This document shows, piece by piece, positions 1 through 6,618 of a stretch of 26,297 nt of DNA (position 1 is the stretch's first letter; each line of letters starts with the position of its first letter). Below the pieces are notes generated by a model. That model did not search any database, had not been told where the DNA came from, and saw only the letters and a list, made by a program, of their open reading frames with translations. The stretch spans positions 1 to 26,297 of the forward strand of contig CAYSLC010000056.1 in assembly GCA_964431545.1 (NCBI GenBank), read 5' to 3'. This DNA comes from CAYSLC01 sp964431545. Its GTDB lineage: Bacteria; Desulfobacterota; Desulfobacteria; Desulfobacterales; JAABSP01. The position numbers and the translations under genes were made by a program.

Positions 1-95
1 GAAATGAGTTGATTGATGGAGACGCCTTCCGCCTTTGCGATGTCTCGTATGTGGCGGTGGATCGATTCCGGCAATCGTAAGCTCAATGCTCCCAT
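1..95 (-). CDS. HicB/CopG-like ribbon-helix-helix antitoxin, partial (runs off left edge)
   Basis: Only the first 31 codons lie in the window. The ATG at 95 follows a good ribosome site (GGAGGAGATAGG), and the peptide begins MGALSLRLPESIHRHIRDI and continues with a KAEGVSINQLIS-like helix. This is the pattern of the ribbon-helix-helix domain in HicB-family antitoxins (beta-strand LSLRLP, then two helices). Such proteins often sit directly after PIN-family toxins, and here the start overlaps the end of a PIN toxin stub by 13 bases. The protein would bind operator DNA and neutralise its toxin. Because the toxin is broken, this antitoxin may be an orphan. The family call rests on a short segment. 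Confidence 0.7.
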   Translation of the reverse strand, partial: MGALSLRLPESIHRHIRDIAKAEGVSINQLI

Positions 96-298
96 CCTAT
101 CTCCTCCAGCAAACGTCTCGGAGAAATGATTTTGACGCCAAACTGTTCGGCACCTTTGAAATCCTTGACGTTGAAAGTGGTTATGTTTTTGACCTGCGAC
201 GCAACAGCCAGTTCGAGAACATGATTGGCATTCAAGCAAGCAATGTCCGTTTGGGTTGACACCGCCTTTATGGACCTGTATGTTTTGAAGACACACAA
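83..298 (-). pseudogene. C-terminal remnant of a PIN-domain toxin
   Basis: The frame ends with a segment typical of the C-terminus of COG1569-type PIN toxins: HVLELAVAS, then ITTFNVKDFKG, FGVKIISPRRLLEEIG. Recognisable similarity covers only about the last 50 residues. A full family member is about 130-140 residues, with the acidic catalytic residues near the N-terminus. The upstream codons (TTG at 298 onward) do not resemble the family. The missing 5' part would have lain where the plus-strand tacA-like gene and its promoter now sit, so the toxin was probably truncated by recombination. It overlaps the following antitoxin start, the usual layout for an intact operon. It is almost certainly inactive as a nuclease. 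Confidence 0.75.
256..284 (+). promoter_or_regulatory. Sigma-70-type promoter for the TacAT-like pair
   Basis: TTGACA (256-261), a 17-base spacer and TATGTT (279-284) form a near-consensus promoter 32 bases before the antitoxin start. Downstream, TGTATGT and ACACACA form an imperfect inverted pair (278-297) that could be the antitoxin operator. The -35 overlaps the degraded PIN reading frame. Confidence 0.65.
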
Positions 299-315
299 GA
301 AGAAAGGAGGCGCCG

Positions 316-594
316 ATGCCCCAACCAGCCATTGAAAACAACAGCCGGATGTCCCTGCGGATTCCAGCCGAAGAAAAAGCCTTGATCATGCGGGCGGTGG
401 CCCTGAAGCGAACCAGCCTGACCGACTTTGTTATTCGAACATCGGTTGAAGCCGCGCGGGAGGTCATCGAACAATCCGAGCGGATTGCTCTCAGCGAACG
501 CGACACCCTGCACGTGCTCGACCTTTTGGAAAACCCCCCGCCTCCGAATACAAAATTGATGGAAGCGGCGAAAGGACTCCCTGAATTCCCGTGA
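316..594 (+). CDS. DUF1778/TacA-type antitoxin
   Basis: This 92-residue protein has the DUF1778 layout. An N-terminal ribbon-helix-helix (MSLRIPAEEKALIMRAVAL, then TSLTDFVIRTSVEAA) is followed by a flexible tail (LSERDTLHVLDLLENPPPP, then LMEAAKGLPEF) that in characterised TacA/AtaR proteins wraps around and blocks the acetyltransferase toxin. A strong ribosome site (AAAGGAGG, 304-311) precedes the ATG. The stop overlaps the toxin start by four bases (GTGA), so the pair is translationally coupled. The protein should autorepress the promoter at 256-284 together with the toxin. Confidence 0.9.
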   Translation: MPQPAIENNSRMSLRIPAEEKALIMRAVALKRTSLTDFVIRTSVEAAREVIEQSERIALSERDTLHVLDLLENPPPPNTKLMEAAKGLPEFP

Positions 595-1118
595 CGGTTC
601 CCTTCTGGCATGAAGAACCGATCTCAAAGAAGTATGATCGGCGGGCCTTCGATTGCGGCGATGATGAATTGAATACGTTCCTGCACAGGTATGCGCGGAA
701 GAGCCATGCCTTGGGTGGGGCGAAGACCTTTCTGGCGATCGACGCCATCGATGGAAAGACGATTCTCGGGTTTTACAGCCTTGCCCCCGCATCCGTGGCT
801 TATGACCGAACCCCCGTGCTGATCAAACGCGGGCTCGCCCGCCACGAAGTCCCGATGTTCAGATTGGCGAGATTGGCAGTGGATTGTTCGATACAAGGGC
901 AGGGGCTCGGCGGCCAGCTTCTCCTCGCGGCGGGCCGACGCTGCCTCCGCGTCGCATCCCAGGCCGGAGGCGTGGCCCTGCTTATCGATGCCAAAGACGA
1001 GCGGATCGCTCGATGGTATGCCGGCTACGGCGCCGTCCCGCTGCTGGACGCGCCACTTTCCCTGGTCTTACCCCTCAAGACCATCCACACCGCTCTGGTT
1101 GCCGCCGGCAAGCTCTGA
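591..1118 (+). CDS. GNAT-family acetyltransferase toxin (TacT/AtaT-like)
   Basis: This is a 175-residue GNAT enzyme of the class that acetylates the amino group of aminoacyl-tRNAs and stops translation. The N-terminal AFDCGDDELNTFLHRYA matches the substrate-facing segment of TacT toxins. The acetyl-CoA core is visible as RLARLAVDCSIQGQGLGGQLL (about residues 92-112), containing the Q-x-x-G-x-G/A pyrophosphate loop, and the family's late aromatic element appears as RWYAGYGAVPL. The GTG start overlaps the antitoxin stop. The stop (TGA, 1116-1118) directly abuts the stop of the convergent CydA-like gene with no spacer. Family assignment is firm; the tRNA target is inferred from relatives. Confidence 0.9.
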   Translation: MTVPFWHEEPISKKYDRRAFDCGDDELNTFLHRYARKSHALGGAKTFLAIDAIDGKTILGFYSLAPASVAYDRTPVLIKRGLARHEVPMFRLARLAVDCSIQGQGLGGQLLLAAGRRCLRVASQAGGVALLIDAKDERIARWYAGYGAVPLLDAPLSLVLPLKTIHTALVAAGKL

Positions 1119-2180
1119 TCACTCCGCCACCCGCCACGCCTCCCGCACCACCCAGAAGATCACCCCGGAACAGACGACCAGGGCCGCCAGGAAGACGGCC
1201 AAGGGAGAGTACTGGCCGGTGACCGCGAGGTCCGACGGGGTGTAGTAGGGGCTGAGGTAGGCGGCGCGGACCAGGTCCCGCATGACGACCATGAGGAGGA
1301 CCAGGGCCAGGGTGGCCCCGGCCGTGAGCCGGACCTTCCGGTGGATCCCCAAAAGGAGAACCGCCACCACCAGGGCCAGGGCGACCAGGAAAAGGCCCGT
1401 GTGGACCGGGCTCTTTCCCATGAAGAGCAGCATGATCTCCCTTGGCAGGCTCATCTGGAACCAGAACCCGATGACGATCTGGAGCAGGGTGGCGTGGGTG
1501 AACCAGCGCATCCCCTGGTCGATGTGCTCCCTTGCGTCGGGGGTCCCTCTGTTCTCCCGAAGGGTCCAGACCAGGGCGATGAAGAGGCCGCCCACGGCGA
1601 CCGATGCGGTCATGAAGTGGAGGTACCGGGGGATCAGGGTCGGATCCGAGAGGTTGAGGATCGTCCCCTGGGGGTTTTCGAAGTACCGGATCCACGCCTC
1701 GGGCCGGAGCATCAGGGTCATGTTGTTGGTGAAGAAGAAGGCGATGGCCAGCAGGAGGACCACCGTGACCCCCAGAAGCGGAACGCTCTTGTCCATGAGG
1801 ACGTCGTACTTGAACTTGTAGAGGTAGGCCCCGTAGTAGGCGAGGATGAGGATCCCGATCACCGAGAGCCAGTAGACCGCCATGAGCTGGGAGCTGACGT
1901 AGATGAACTGCCCGTAGAGGGCCTGGAGAAAGAGCAGCGGGGCCACCCCGAAGTTGACCGCCAGGGCGATGATGATGGTCAGCCGGCCGGAGAGGTCCCG
2001 CCGGACCGGCTCGGAGGATGGATTCCCCTTGATGTGGCCGGCCAGGGCGATGATCCCGCCCCCCACCATGGCGTTCATGAAGAGCAGGTGGACCGTGAAG
2101 GTGGCGATGAGAAGGATCTGGAACCAGCCCCAGGGGACCGGGATGGCGTCGGCCGTGGGGATCAGATCCGCTGGGTTCAT
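1119..2180 (-). CDS. CydA-like polytopic membrane protein, probable quinol-linked b-type cytochrome
   Basis: This 353-residue protein is almost entirely hydrophobic, with about eight to nine predicted membrane segments. It is distantly like cytochrome bd oxidase subunit I. An early segment has WGWFQILLIATFTVHLLF (residues 17-34), where CydA carries its first haem-ligand histidine. A middle segment, PRYLHFMTASVAVGGLF, resembles the second CydA histidine helix. The GRQPW quinol-loop motif of true CydA is absent and the protein is about 100 residues shorter, so oxygen reduction is uncertain. Other histidines occur in FTHATLLQIVIGFW and GKSPVHTGLF. AAGGAG lies 8 bases before the ATG. It is the last gene of the minus-strand oxygen-defence run, 50 bases after the HEAT-type gene. 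The alternative is a haem-binding quinone-interacting membrane protein serving a partner not seen here. Confidence 0.55.
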   Translation of the reverse strand: MNPADLIPTADAIPVPWGWFQILLIATFTVHLLFMNAMVGGGIIALAGHIKGNPSSEPVRRDLSGRLTIIIALAVNFGVAPLLFLQALYGQFIYVSSQLMAVYWLSVIGILILAYYGAYLYKFKYDVLMDKSVPLLGVTVVLLLAIAFFFTNNMTLMLRPEAWIRYFENPQGTILNLSDPTLIPRYLHFMTASVAVGGLFIALVWTLRENRGTPDAREHIDQGMRWFTHATLLQIVIGFWFQMSLPREIMLLFMGKSPVHTGLFLVALALVVAVLLLGIHRKVRLTAGATLALVLLMVVMRDLVRAAYLSPYYTPSDLAVTGQYSPLAVFLAALVVCSGVIFWVVREAWRVAE

Positions 2181-2230
2181 GGTCGATATCTCCTTATTTT
2201 TTTATGGGTTGGGGTCGGGCGGCCGCCCCG

Positions 2231-2998
2231 TTACGGTCCGTCCCCCTGTTCCGGGCCCGTCTCCAGTGGACGCCGGGCCAGATCCCCGATCCGGTATGGG
2301 GCGAACCGGCCCTCCTCGAAAACCTCGATGATCTCGTTATCATCGACGAGCCGCCGGAGCAAGGGAAAGATCGACTCGTCGGCGACCGGGACGGCGGCCC
2401 AGGCGGCCAGGCCCCGGAGGGCCGGGTCCTCCGATTCCAGGAACGGGGCCAGCGGGGCCGCGGCGTTCCGGGCCAGGTCCGGGCGGGCACGAGCCAGGCG
2501 CCCCACCCCCCAGAGGGAGCCCCGCTGGAGCACGGGGTGCTCCAGGAAGTTGCCCTCCTCCCTGATATAAGAGATCAGGATGTCGGCGAACTCCCCGGCC
2601 AGCCGCCCGCTCCGGGCCGTGATCTCCCCCATGGCCTCGGGGGAGCCCCAGCCGATCCCGCCGGACTCGTCGTTGAGGTTCCACATGAGCCGGCGCAGGA
2701 CCACCCGGGCCGATTCGAGGTCCGTTTCGGCCAGATCGGCCACCACCCGGCCCATGGCCTCGACCGCCCGCCACTTGAGAACCGGGTCCCCGGCGTGGAA
2801 GAAGGAGAAGAGCGGGTTGACGGCCCGGCGGGCCGGGACCGTCCGGATCTCCCGGAGGGCGGCGTCCATGTCGTCGCCCAGAAGCAGGTCCCGGAACCGC
2901 CGCTTCAGGGCCCGGCCCCCGGTTCGATCCGTTGGATCCGTTCGATCCCCGGTCAAGGCGTGCTCCCGTGTCCCGCCGGTATGGTGGAATGGGAACAC
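2231..2998 (-). CDS. HEAT-type helical repeat protein (DVU-like, function unknown)
   Basis: This is an alpha-helical protein of up to 255 residues, rich in Leu, Arg and Ala, with HEAT/PBS-lyase-like pairs of helices such as VLKWRAVEAMGRVVADLAE, then ESARVVLRRLMWNLND and later PALRGLAAWAAVPVADES with LLRRLVDDNEI. No catalytic motif is visible. Such repeats usually make protein contacts or serve phycobilin- and haem-linked assembly roles. The gene begins within one base of the DsrE stop, which implies coupling. The first in-frame start is GTG at 2998 with no clear ribosome site. The N-terminal 30 residues look non-conserved, so a TTG near 2957 (before TGDRTDPTD) is possible. A structural or maturation role with the adjacent DsrE-like and CydA-like proteins is inference. 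Confidence 0.6.
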   Translation of the reverse strand: MFPFHHTGGTREHALTGDRTDPTDRTGGRALKRRFRDLLLGDDMDAALREIRTVPARRAVNPLFSFFHAGDPVLKWRAVEAMGRVVADLAETDLESARVVLRRLMWNLNDESGGIGWGSPEAMGEITARSGRLAGEFADILISYIREEGNFLEHPVLQRGSLWGVGRLARARPDLARNAAAPLAPFLESEDPALRGLAAWAAVPVADESIFPLLRRLVDDNEIIEVFEEGRFAPYRIGDLARRPLETGPEQGDGP

Positions 2999-2999
2999 A

Positions 3000-3350
3000 T
3001 CAGAAGGTGAGGATCTCGTACCCCAGCTCGTCCCGGAACCGGGCCATGCTCGGGTGGCCGGACATCTCGGCCAAGAGGGGGAGGTCCTGGGCCTCGGCGT
3101 CCTTTGCGGTGCCCATCTTGGTGGCGCAGGCCTTGCAGACCCCGGCCACCAGCCCCTTCTCCTTGACCTTGACCCAGAGCTGGTTCATGGGGTTCTCCTT
3201 CCGGTCCAGGTCCGGGATCAGCTTGGTGGCCGACCCCTCCACCACGATCCGGGCCTCGTCCCCCCGCCCGTCCATGTCAAGGGTGTTGAGCAGGACGTGG
3301 ATGAAGCACATGGGGTCGCCGTTGAAGACGAACATGGCGGTTTTTTTCAT
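3000..3350 (-). CDS. DsrE/DsrF-like family protein
   Basis: This 116-residue protein has the DsrE-like fold pattern: an opening strand KKTAMFVFNGD, helix MCFIHVLLNTLDMD, strand EARIVVEGSATKLI and a late cysteine motif GVCKACATKMG (Cys72 and Cys75 approximately). DsrE-like proteins carry persulfide sulfur or act as small regulators. The paired cysteines are compatible with sulfur transfer, but no dsr, tus or rhodanese gene is nearby. AAAGGAGG precedes the ATG. The gene lies between the flavodiiron gene and the HEAT-type gene in one run, so a link to repair or maturation of the redox proteins is possible. It could also be a general sulfur-relay protein. Confidence 0.75.
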   Translation of the reverse strand: MKKTAMFVFNGDPMCFIHVLLNTLDMDGRGDEARIVVEGSATKLIPDLDRKENPMNQLWVKVKEKGLVAGVCKACATKMGTAKDAEAQDLPLLAEMSGHPSMARFRDELGYEILTF

Positions 3351-3389
3351 GTCGAGCGATCTCCTCCTTTCGATCGATGATCCGGCCGG

Positions 3390-4577
3390 TCACCCCTTGA
3401 TCGCCTTGCCGATGGTCCGGCCCAGGGCCTCGCACTTCTCGATCCCGTCGGCCTGGGGCACGTACTGGATCTTGAGGCCGTCGTCGATCATGGCGAGTTT
3501 CATGTCCGAGAGGATCCCGTGGATCAGTTTCACCGACTCGCCGCTCCACCCGTAGGAGCCGAAGGCGGCGCCGAACTTGTTCTTCGGTTTCAATCCCTTC
3601 ATGTAGGTGAGGAAGTCGCTCACCGTGGGGTAGAGGCCGTTGTTGAGGGTGGGGGAGCCCACCACCACGGCCCTGGCGTCGAGGACCTCGGTCATGATGT
3701 CGCTTCGGTGCCACTCCCGAAGCTTCATGGGTTTGGCCTTGGCCCCGGCCTCGTGGACCCCGGCGGCGATCGCCTCGGCCATCAACTGGGTGCTGTGCCA
3801 CATGGTGTCGTAGACGATCACCGCCAGGTCTTTCGTCTCCTCCTGCTTGGCCCACTTGACGTAGGCCTCGATGATCTTCATGGGGTCCTTGCGCCAGATG
3901 ATCCCGTGGTCGGGGCAGATCATCTTGAAGGTCAGGCCCATCTCCGTCACCTGGTCCACCAGCTTGGTGATCAGGGGCGCGTAGAGGAGCAGGATGTTGG
4001 CGAAGTACTTCTGGGCGTGTTCCATGATCGCCTCCCCCACCTCGTCGTCGAACTTCTCCTGGCCCGCGTAGTGCTGGCCGAAGGCGTCGGAGGAGAAGAG
4101 GATCTGGTCCTCCTTGGCGTAGGTGACCATGCTGTCGGGCCAGTGGAGCATCCGGGTCTCCAGGAACGCGAGGGTCCGTTTGCCCAGGCTCACCTCGTCG
4201 CCGCTGCCCACCGGCTGGTAGTTCCACTTCTGGGGAAAGTGAAGGGAATGGTTTTTGTGGCCCATCTTGGAGGTGTACAGCGGCTTGTCCTCGCCGATCC
4301 GGTGCATCACCCGGGGCAGGCCGCCGGAGTGGTCCAGCTCCGTGTGATTGCTGACCACCAGGTCGATCTTCTTGGGATCGATGATCCGTGCGATGTTCTC
4401 GATGAGGTGGTCCGAAAACTCCTCTTTTACGGTGTCGATGAGGGCGACCTTCTCGTCGAGGATGAGATAGGCGTTGTAGGTGGTGCCCCTGTGGGTGGAG
4501 TAGCCGTGGAAATCCCGGATATTCCAATCGATCACGCCGACGTCGTAGATTCCTTCCGCAATCTCAACCGGTTTCAT
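3390..4577 (-). CDS. fprA: Flavodiiron protein (rubredoxin:oxygen oxidoreductase, FprA/Roo)
   Basis: This 395-residue, two-domain flavodiiron protein reduces oxygen to water (or nitric oxide to nitrous oxide) in the cytoplasm with electrons from rubredoxin. The N-terminal metallo-beta-lactamase domain carries the diiron ligands HTELDH (from about residue 79), LHWPDS, SSDAFG and CPDHG. The C-terminal flavodoxin domain shows VIVYDTMWHSTQLMA for the FMN phosphate, then VGSPTLNNGLYPTV and FGSYGWSGES. Length and domain order match Roo of Desulfovibrio, with no extra rubredoxin domain. The rubredoxin gene lies 120 bases upstream in the same direction, consistent with being its electron donor. The ATG has GAGGAAGG upstream. 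The gap before it contains a terminator-like hairpin, so it may have its own expression level. Confidence 0.95.
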   Translation of the reverse strand: MKPVEIAEGIYDVGVIDWNIRDFHGYSTHRGTTYNAYLILDEKVALIDTVKEEFSDHLIENIARIIDPKKIDLVVSNHTELDHSGGLPRVMHRIGEDKPLYTSKMGHKNHSLHFPQKWNYQPVGSGDEVSLGKRTLAFLETRMLHWPDSMVTYAKEDQILFSSDAFGQHYAGQEKFDDEVGEAIMEHAQKYFANILLLYAPLITKLVDQVTEMGLTFKMICPDHGIIWRKDPMKIIEAYVKWAKQEETKDLAVIVYDTMWHSTQLMAEAIAAGVHEAGAKAKPMKLREWHRSDIMTEVLDARAVVVGSPTLNNGLYPTVSDFLTYMKGLKPKNKFGAAFGSYGWSGESVKLIHGILSDMKLAMIDDGLKIQYVPQADGIEKCEALGRTIGKAIKG

Positions 4578-4600
4578 GTTCCTTCCTCAATCAGTGGGGG

Positions 4601-4658
4601 GATCAAAAGATCGATGCCCTTTCTCCCGGAAGCGGTTCCTCCGGGGGCCAAGGGCATC
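4601..4658 (-). terminator. Terminator-like stem-loop between rubredoxin and flavodiiron genes
   Basis: A perfect 9-base outer stem (GATGCCCTT at 4613-4621 with AAGGGCATC at 4650-4658) encloses an inner stem CCCGGA/TCCGGG. Read on the minus strand it is followed by GATCTTTTGATC. It could end part of the transcription of the upstream genes or protect an mRNA end. Confidence 0.5.
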
Positions 4659-4697
4659 GGTGTCGTCGAACGGCCCGGATGTCGCTGCCGCTCCGGT

Positions 4698-4856
4698 CTA
4701 CTCCTTCTCAAAGTCCTCCTTGCCGGCGCCGCAGACCGGGCAGGTCCAGTCGTCCGGGAGATCTTCGAACTTGGTGCCGGGGTCGACGCCGTTGTCGGGG
4801 TCTCCCTGTTCGGGGTCGTAGACATAGCCGCATACCGTACAGACATATCGATCCAT
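4698..4856 (-). CDS. rub: Rubredoxin
   Basis: This 52-residue rubredoxin has two CxxCG iron-binding knuckles: CTVCGYVYD at residues 6-14 and CPVCGAGKEDFE at 39-50. It also has the family's Gly-Val-Pro-like stretch NGVDPGTKFEDLPDDW. It carries one electron from an NAD(P)H:rubredoxin oxidoreductase to the flavodiiron oxygen reductase and to superoxide reductase. The ATG at 4856 has AGGAGG upstream. The gene lies directly upstream of the flavodiiron gene, the classic rub-roo arrangement of sulfate reducers, and 71 bases after the flavoprotein-ArsC fusion. Confidence 0.97.
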   Translation of the reverse strand: MDRYVCTVCGYVYDPEQGDPDNGVDPGTKFEDLPDDWTCPVCGAGKEDFEKE

Positions 4857-4927
4857 CGTTCTTCCTCCTTCTCCATTGCAAGTGGTTTCGTATTGGCGGA
4901 ACCGGGGGAGCGCCCCCGGCGCGGACC

Positions 4928-5905
4928 TCACGCCTTTGCCGCGAGGCTCTCCACCAGCCCCTTGACCTTCCCCTCGATCTCGTCCCGGACCTCCCGCATG
5001 AAGCCGATATCCTTTTCGGCCGGATCGGGGAGATCCCAGTCGACGACCTCGGCGCCGGGCACCTGGGGACATGCCTCGCCGCACCCCATGGTCACGATCC
5101 GGTCCGGTGCGACCCCCTCCATGGCGGCGTCGATGGAGCGGGGGATCCGGAACCCCATGTCGATCCCCTTCTCCGCCATCACCTCCTCCATGGCCGGATT
5201 GATCTTCTCGGCCGGCTCGCTGCCGCCGCACAGGGGCTCGATGCGGTCTCCGGCCATGAATCCGGCGAAGGCCGCGGCCATCTGGCTCCGGCAGGCGTTC
5301 TCCCGGCAGGCGAAGAGGACCTTCTTCCGGTTGAGCAGCGGGGTGAGCAGGTCGGCGGCCGCCTCTCCGACCTCCTCGGCCACCGTGGGATGCTTCTCCA
5401 TGTCGCCGGGGTGCTCGATGCGGTTGTAGGTGAGGCCGCCGTCATAGCGGGCGGAAACGGCGTCGAAGAAGTACCGGGCGGTGAGGTGGAGCCCCTCGAA
5501 GAGGTTTTTGCCTTTTGTGGCCCCCACGGAGAGCAGGAACCCCCGCCGGCTCTTGTGGCCGGGGTCGGTGAGTTTCAGCTTGTACCGCCGGGCCCAGAGG
5601 GTCTGGCTCCGGTCGATGAGCGCCTTGAGCTGGGCCGTGCAGTTGTAGAAGAAGACCGGGGTGGCCGCCAGGATCACATCGGCTTGGCGCAGGAGGGGGT
5701 AGACCTCCTTCATGTCGTCGTCGATGGGGCAGAACCCCTTCTTCTCGCAGACGATGTACTCCTTGCACGGAAGGATGTTCATCCGGTCCACCGCCACGGT
5801 CCGGGTGACGGCCCCCAGCTCCTCGGCCGCCGACAGGAAGGTCGAGAGCAGATAGTTGGTGTTTCCCTTTTTGCGGGGGCTTCCCTGGAGTCCGAGTACC
5901 AGCAT
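4928..5905 (-). CDS. Fusion of NAD(P)H-type FMN flavoprotein and ArsC-type phosphatase/arsenate reductase
   Basis: This 325-residue protein has two domains. Residues 1-190 form a flavodoxin-like FMN oxidoreductase of the iron-sulfur flavoprotein group, with GSPRKKGNTNYLL near the N-terminus and a Cys region PCKEYIVCEKKGFCP (Cys47, Cys53, Cys59). The usual fourth cysteine is Tyr50, so a cluster may not form. Residues 191-325 are a low-molecular-weight phosphatase/ArsC domain with the P-loop CRENACR (Cys200 to Arg206), two further cysteines in MGCGEACPQVPG (275, 279) and the acid segment DWDLPDP. These are the features of redox-active arsenate reductases. One chain could therefore join flavin-based electron supply to a disulfide-cycling ArsC. 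GGGAGG precedes the ATG. No ars operator, ArsR or pump is nearby, so arsenate may not be its substrate. Confidence 0.85.
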   Translation of the reverse strand: MLVLGLQGSPRKKGNTNYLLSTFLSAAEELGAVTRTVAVDRMNILPCKEYIVCEKKGFCPIDDDMKEVYPLLRQADVILAATPVFFYNCTAQLKALIDRSQTLWARRYKLKLTDPGHKSRRGFLLSVGATKGKNLFEGLHLTARYFFDAVSARYDGGLTYNRIEHPGDMEKHPTVAEEVGEAAADLLTPLLNRKKVLFACRENACRSQMAAAFAGFMAGDRIEPLCGGSEPAEKINPAMEEVMAEKGIDMGFRIPRSIDAAMEGVAPDRIVTMGCGEACPQVPGAEVVDWDLPDPAEKDIGFMREVRDEIEGKVKGLVESLAAKA

Positions 5906-5941
5906 GGGCGGTCCTCCCTCAGCCGTCGGGCTTCTGTGGGG

Positions 5942-6304
5942 TTATCGTTGGTGGCACCGGGAACAGGTGACCGGGCCGGTGGCGGCGCCCTCCCGCCGTT
6001 TTTCGCGGTGGCAGGAGATGCACAGCTCATTCATCACCTGCCGCTCCTTCAAAGCGCCCTTCTCTATTTCGGCTGCGATGGCGTCCGGCTCCTGGGGAAA
6101 CAGGGAGTGGCAGCGGTCGCAGTCCTCGAGGGTCTCCTGGTGCGAGCGGTGGGGAAAGGGGACCTTCCCCCGGGACCCGCCCTCCAGGACCATATCCGCG
6201 GCCCCCTTATCCTGTGCATCCGTTTTCTTCTCCCCGGCCGACGGAGAGACCATCACGATACAGATTCCGATCAGGGCGACGGCCAAGAACAGCATGCGTG
6301 GCAT
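5942..6304 (-). CDS. Exported triheme cytochrome c (c3/c7-like)
   Basis: This 120-residue protein has a signal peptide (MPRMLFLAVALIGICIVMV, about residues 1-23) and three c-type haem motifs: CDRCH, CISCH and the terminal CSRCH. The segment PFPHRSHQ supplies candidate distal histidines. Three CxxCH motifs in a small secreted protein fit the cytochrome c7/c3 family, which passes electrons in the periplasm. The start chosen is the ATG at 6304, preceded by AAGGAG and giving a clean signal peptide. A longer frame extends upstream without plausible content. The gene follows a remnant of cydB and precedes the flavoprotein fusion, suggesting that a membrane oxidase module once stood here. Confidence 0.85.
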   Translation of the reverse strand: MPRMLFLAVALIGICIVMVSPSAGEKKTDAQDKGAADMVLEGGSRGKVPFPHRSHQETLEDCDRCHSLFPQEPDAIAAEIEKGALKERQVMNELCISCHREKRREGAATGPVTCSRCHQR

Positions 6305-6332
6305 CGAAGGAGATCTCCTTTTCTCTCGTGGA

Positions 6333-6458
6333 TTAGTAAGCTTCATCGTAAGCCAGGTCCTCCCGGGTGACCTTGTCCTTGAATAGATTGTACGCCCAGA
6401 TCTGGTATGCGATGACGATGGGCACAAAGACGGCCGCCACAATGAGCATGATCAGGTG
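6333..6458 (-). pseudogene. C-terminal remnant of cydB (cytochrome bd oxidase subunit II)
   Basis: Translated on the minus strand, this stretch reads LIMLIVAAVFVPIVIAYQIW, then AYNLFKDKVTREDLAYDEAY and a TAA stop. This is the typical end of CydB: the last membrane helix with the PIV-AY pattern followed by a charged tail. About 41 codons remain of an expected 340 or so. Upstream of about 6459 the frame changes to unrelated Arg/His-rich sequence without a start or ribosome site, so the rest of the gene has been deleted. No cydA remnant is visible. The first possible in-frame ATG (6449) would give only a 38-residue peptide. Confidence 0.7.
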
Positions 6459-6541
6459 GCGGCGGCGAACTGTAGTCGCGACAGAAAAAGGGGATCCATG
6501 AGCATCTCCTTCCGGCGTGGACGAGGATGGGCGTCGAAGCG

Positions 6542-6618
6542 GCCGGGGGGCCCGTCGTCCGATACGGGACCGAAGGCCCCCCGGCGGTGTATGGACCTCC
6601 GGGCTGCCGCGGAGGTCC
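6542..6618 (-). terminator. Two consecutive strong stem-loops after the zinc-ribbon gene
   Basis: The first hairpin encountered by minus-strand transcription pairs 6593-6601 with 6610-6618 (GGACCTCCG/CGGAGGTCC). The second has a perfect 11-base stem (6542-6552 with 6575-6585) and a nested GTCC/GGAC pair. Neither has a clear U-run, so termination would be weak or factor-assisted. The pair separates the upstream dfx-flavodoxin transcription unit from the cytochrome-fprA unit and lies beside the cydB deletion scar. Confidence 0.45.

Noticed and set aside
268..792. Minus-strand open frame opposite the TacAT-like pair
   Set aside because: It is Arg/His/Ser-rich without motifs and overlaps two genes of firm identity. 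It is a GC-driven shadow frame.
1119..2180. A true cytochrome bd oxidase subunit I (CydA) pairing with the cydB remnant
   Set aside because: The protein is too short, lacks the quinol-binding loop motif, is 4 kb away from the cydB remnant and is separated from it by many unrelated genes.
4928..5905. Canonical arsenic resistance locus
   Set aside because: Only the fused ArsC domain is present. No ArsR-type repressor, ArsB/Acr3 pump or ArsA is encoded in the window.
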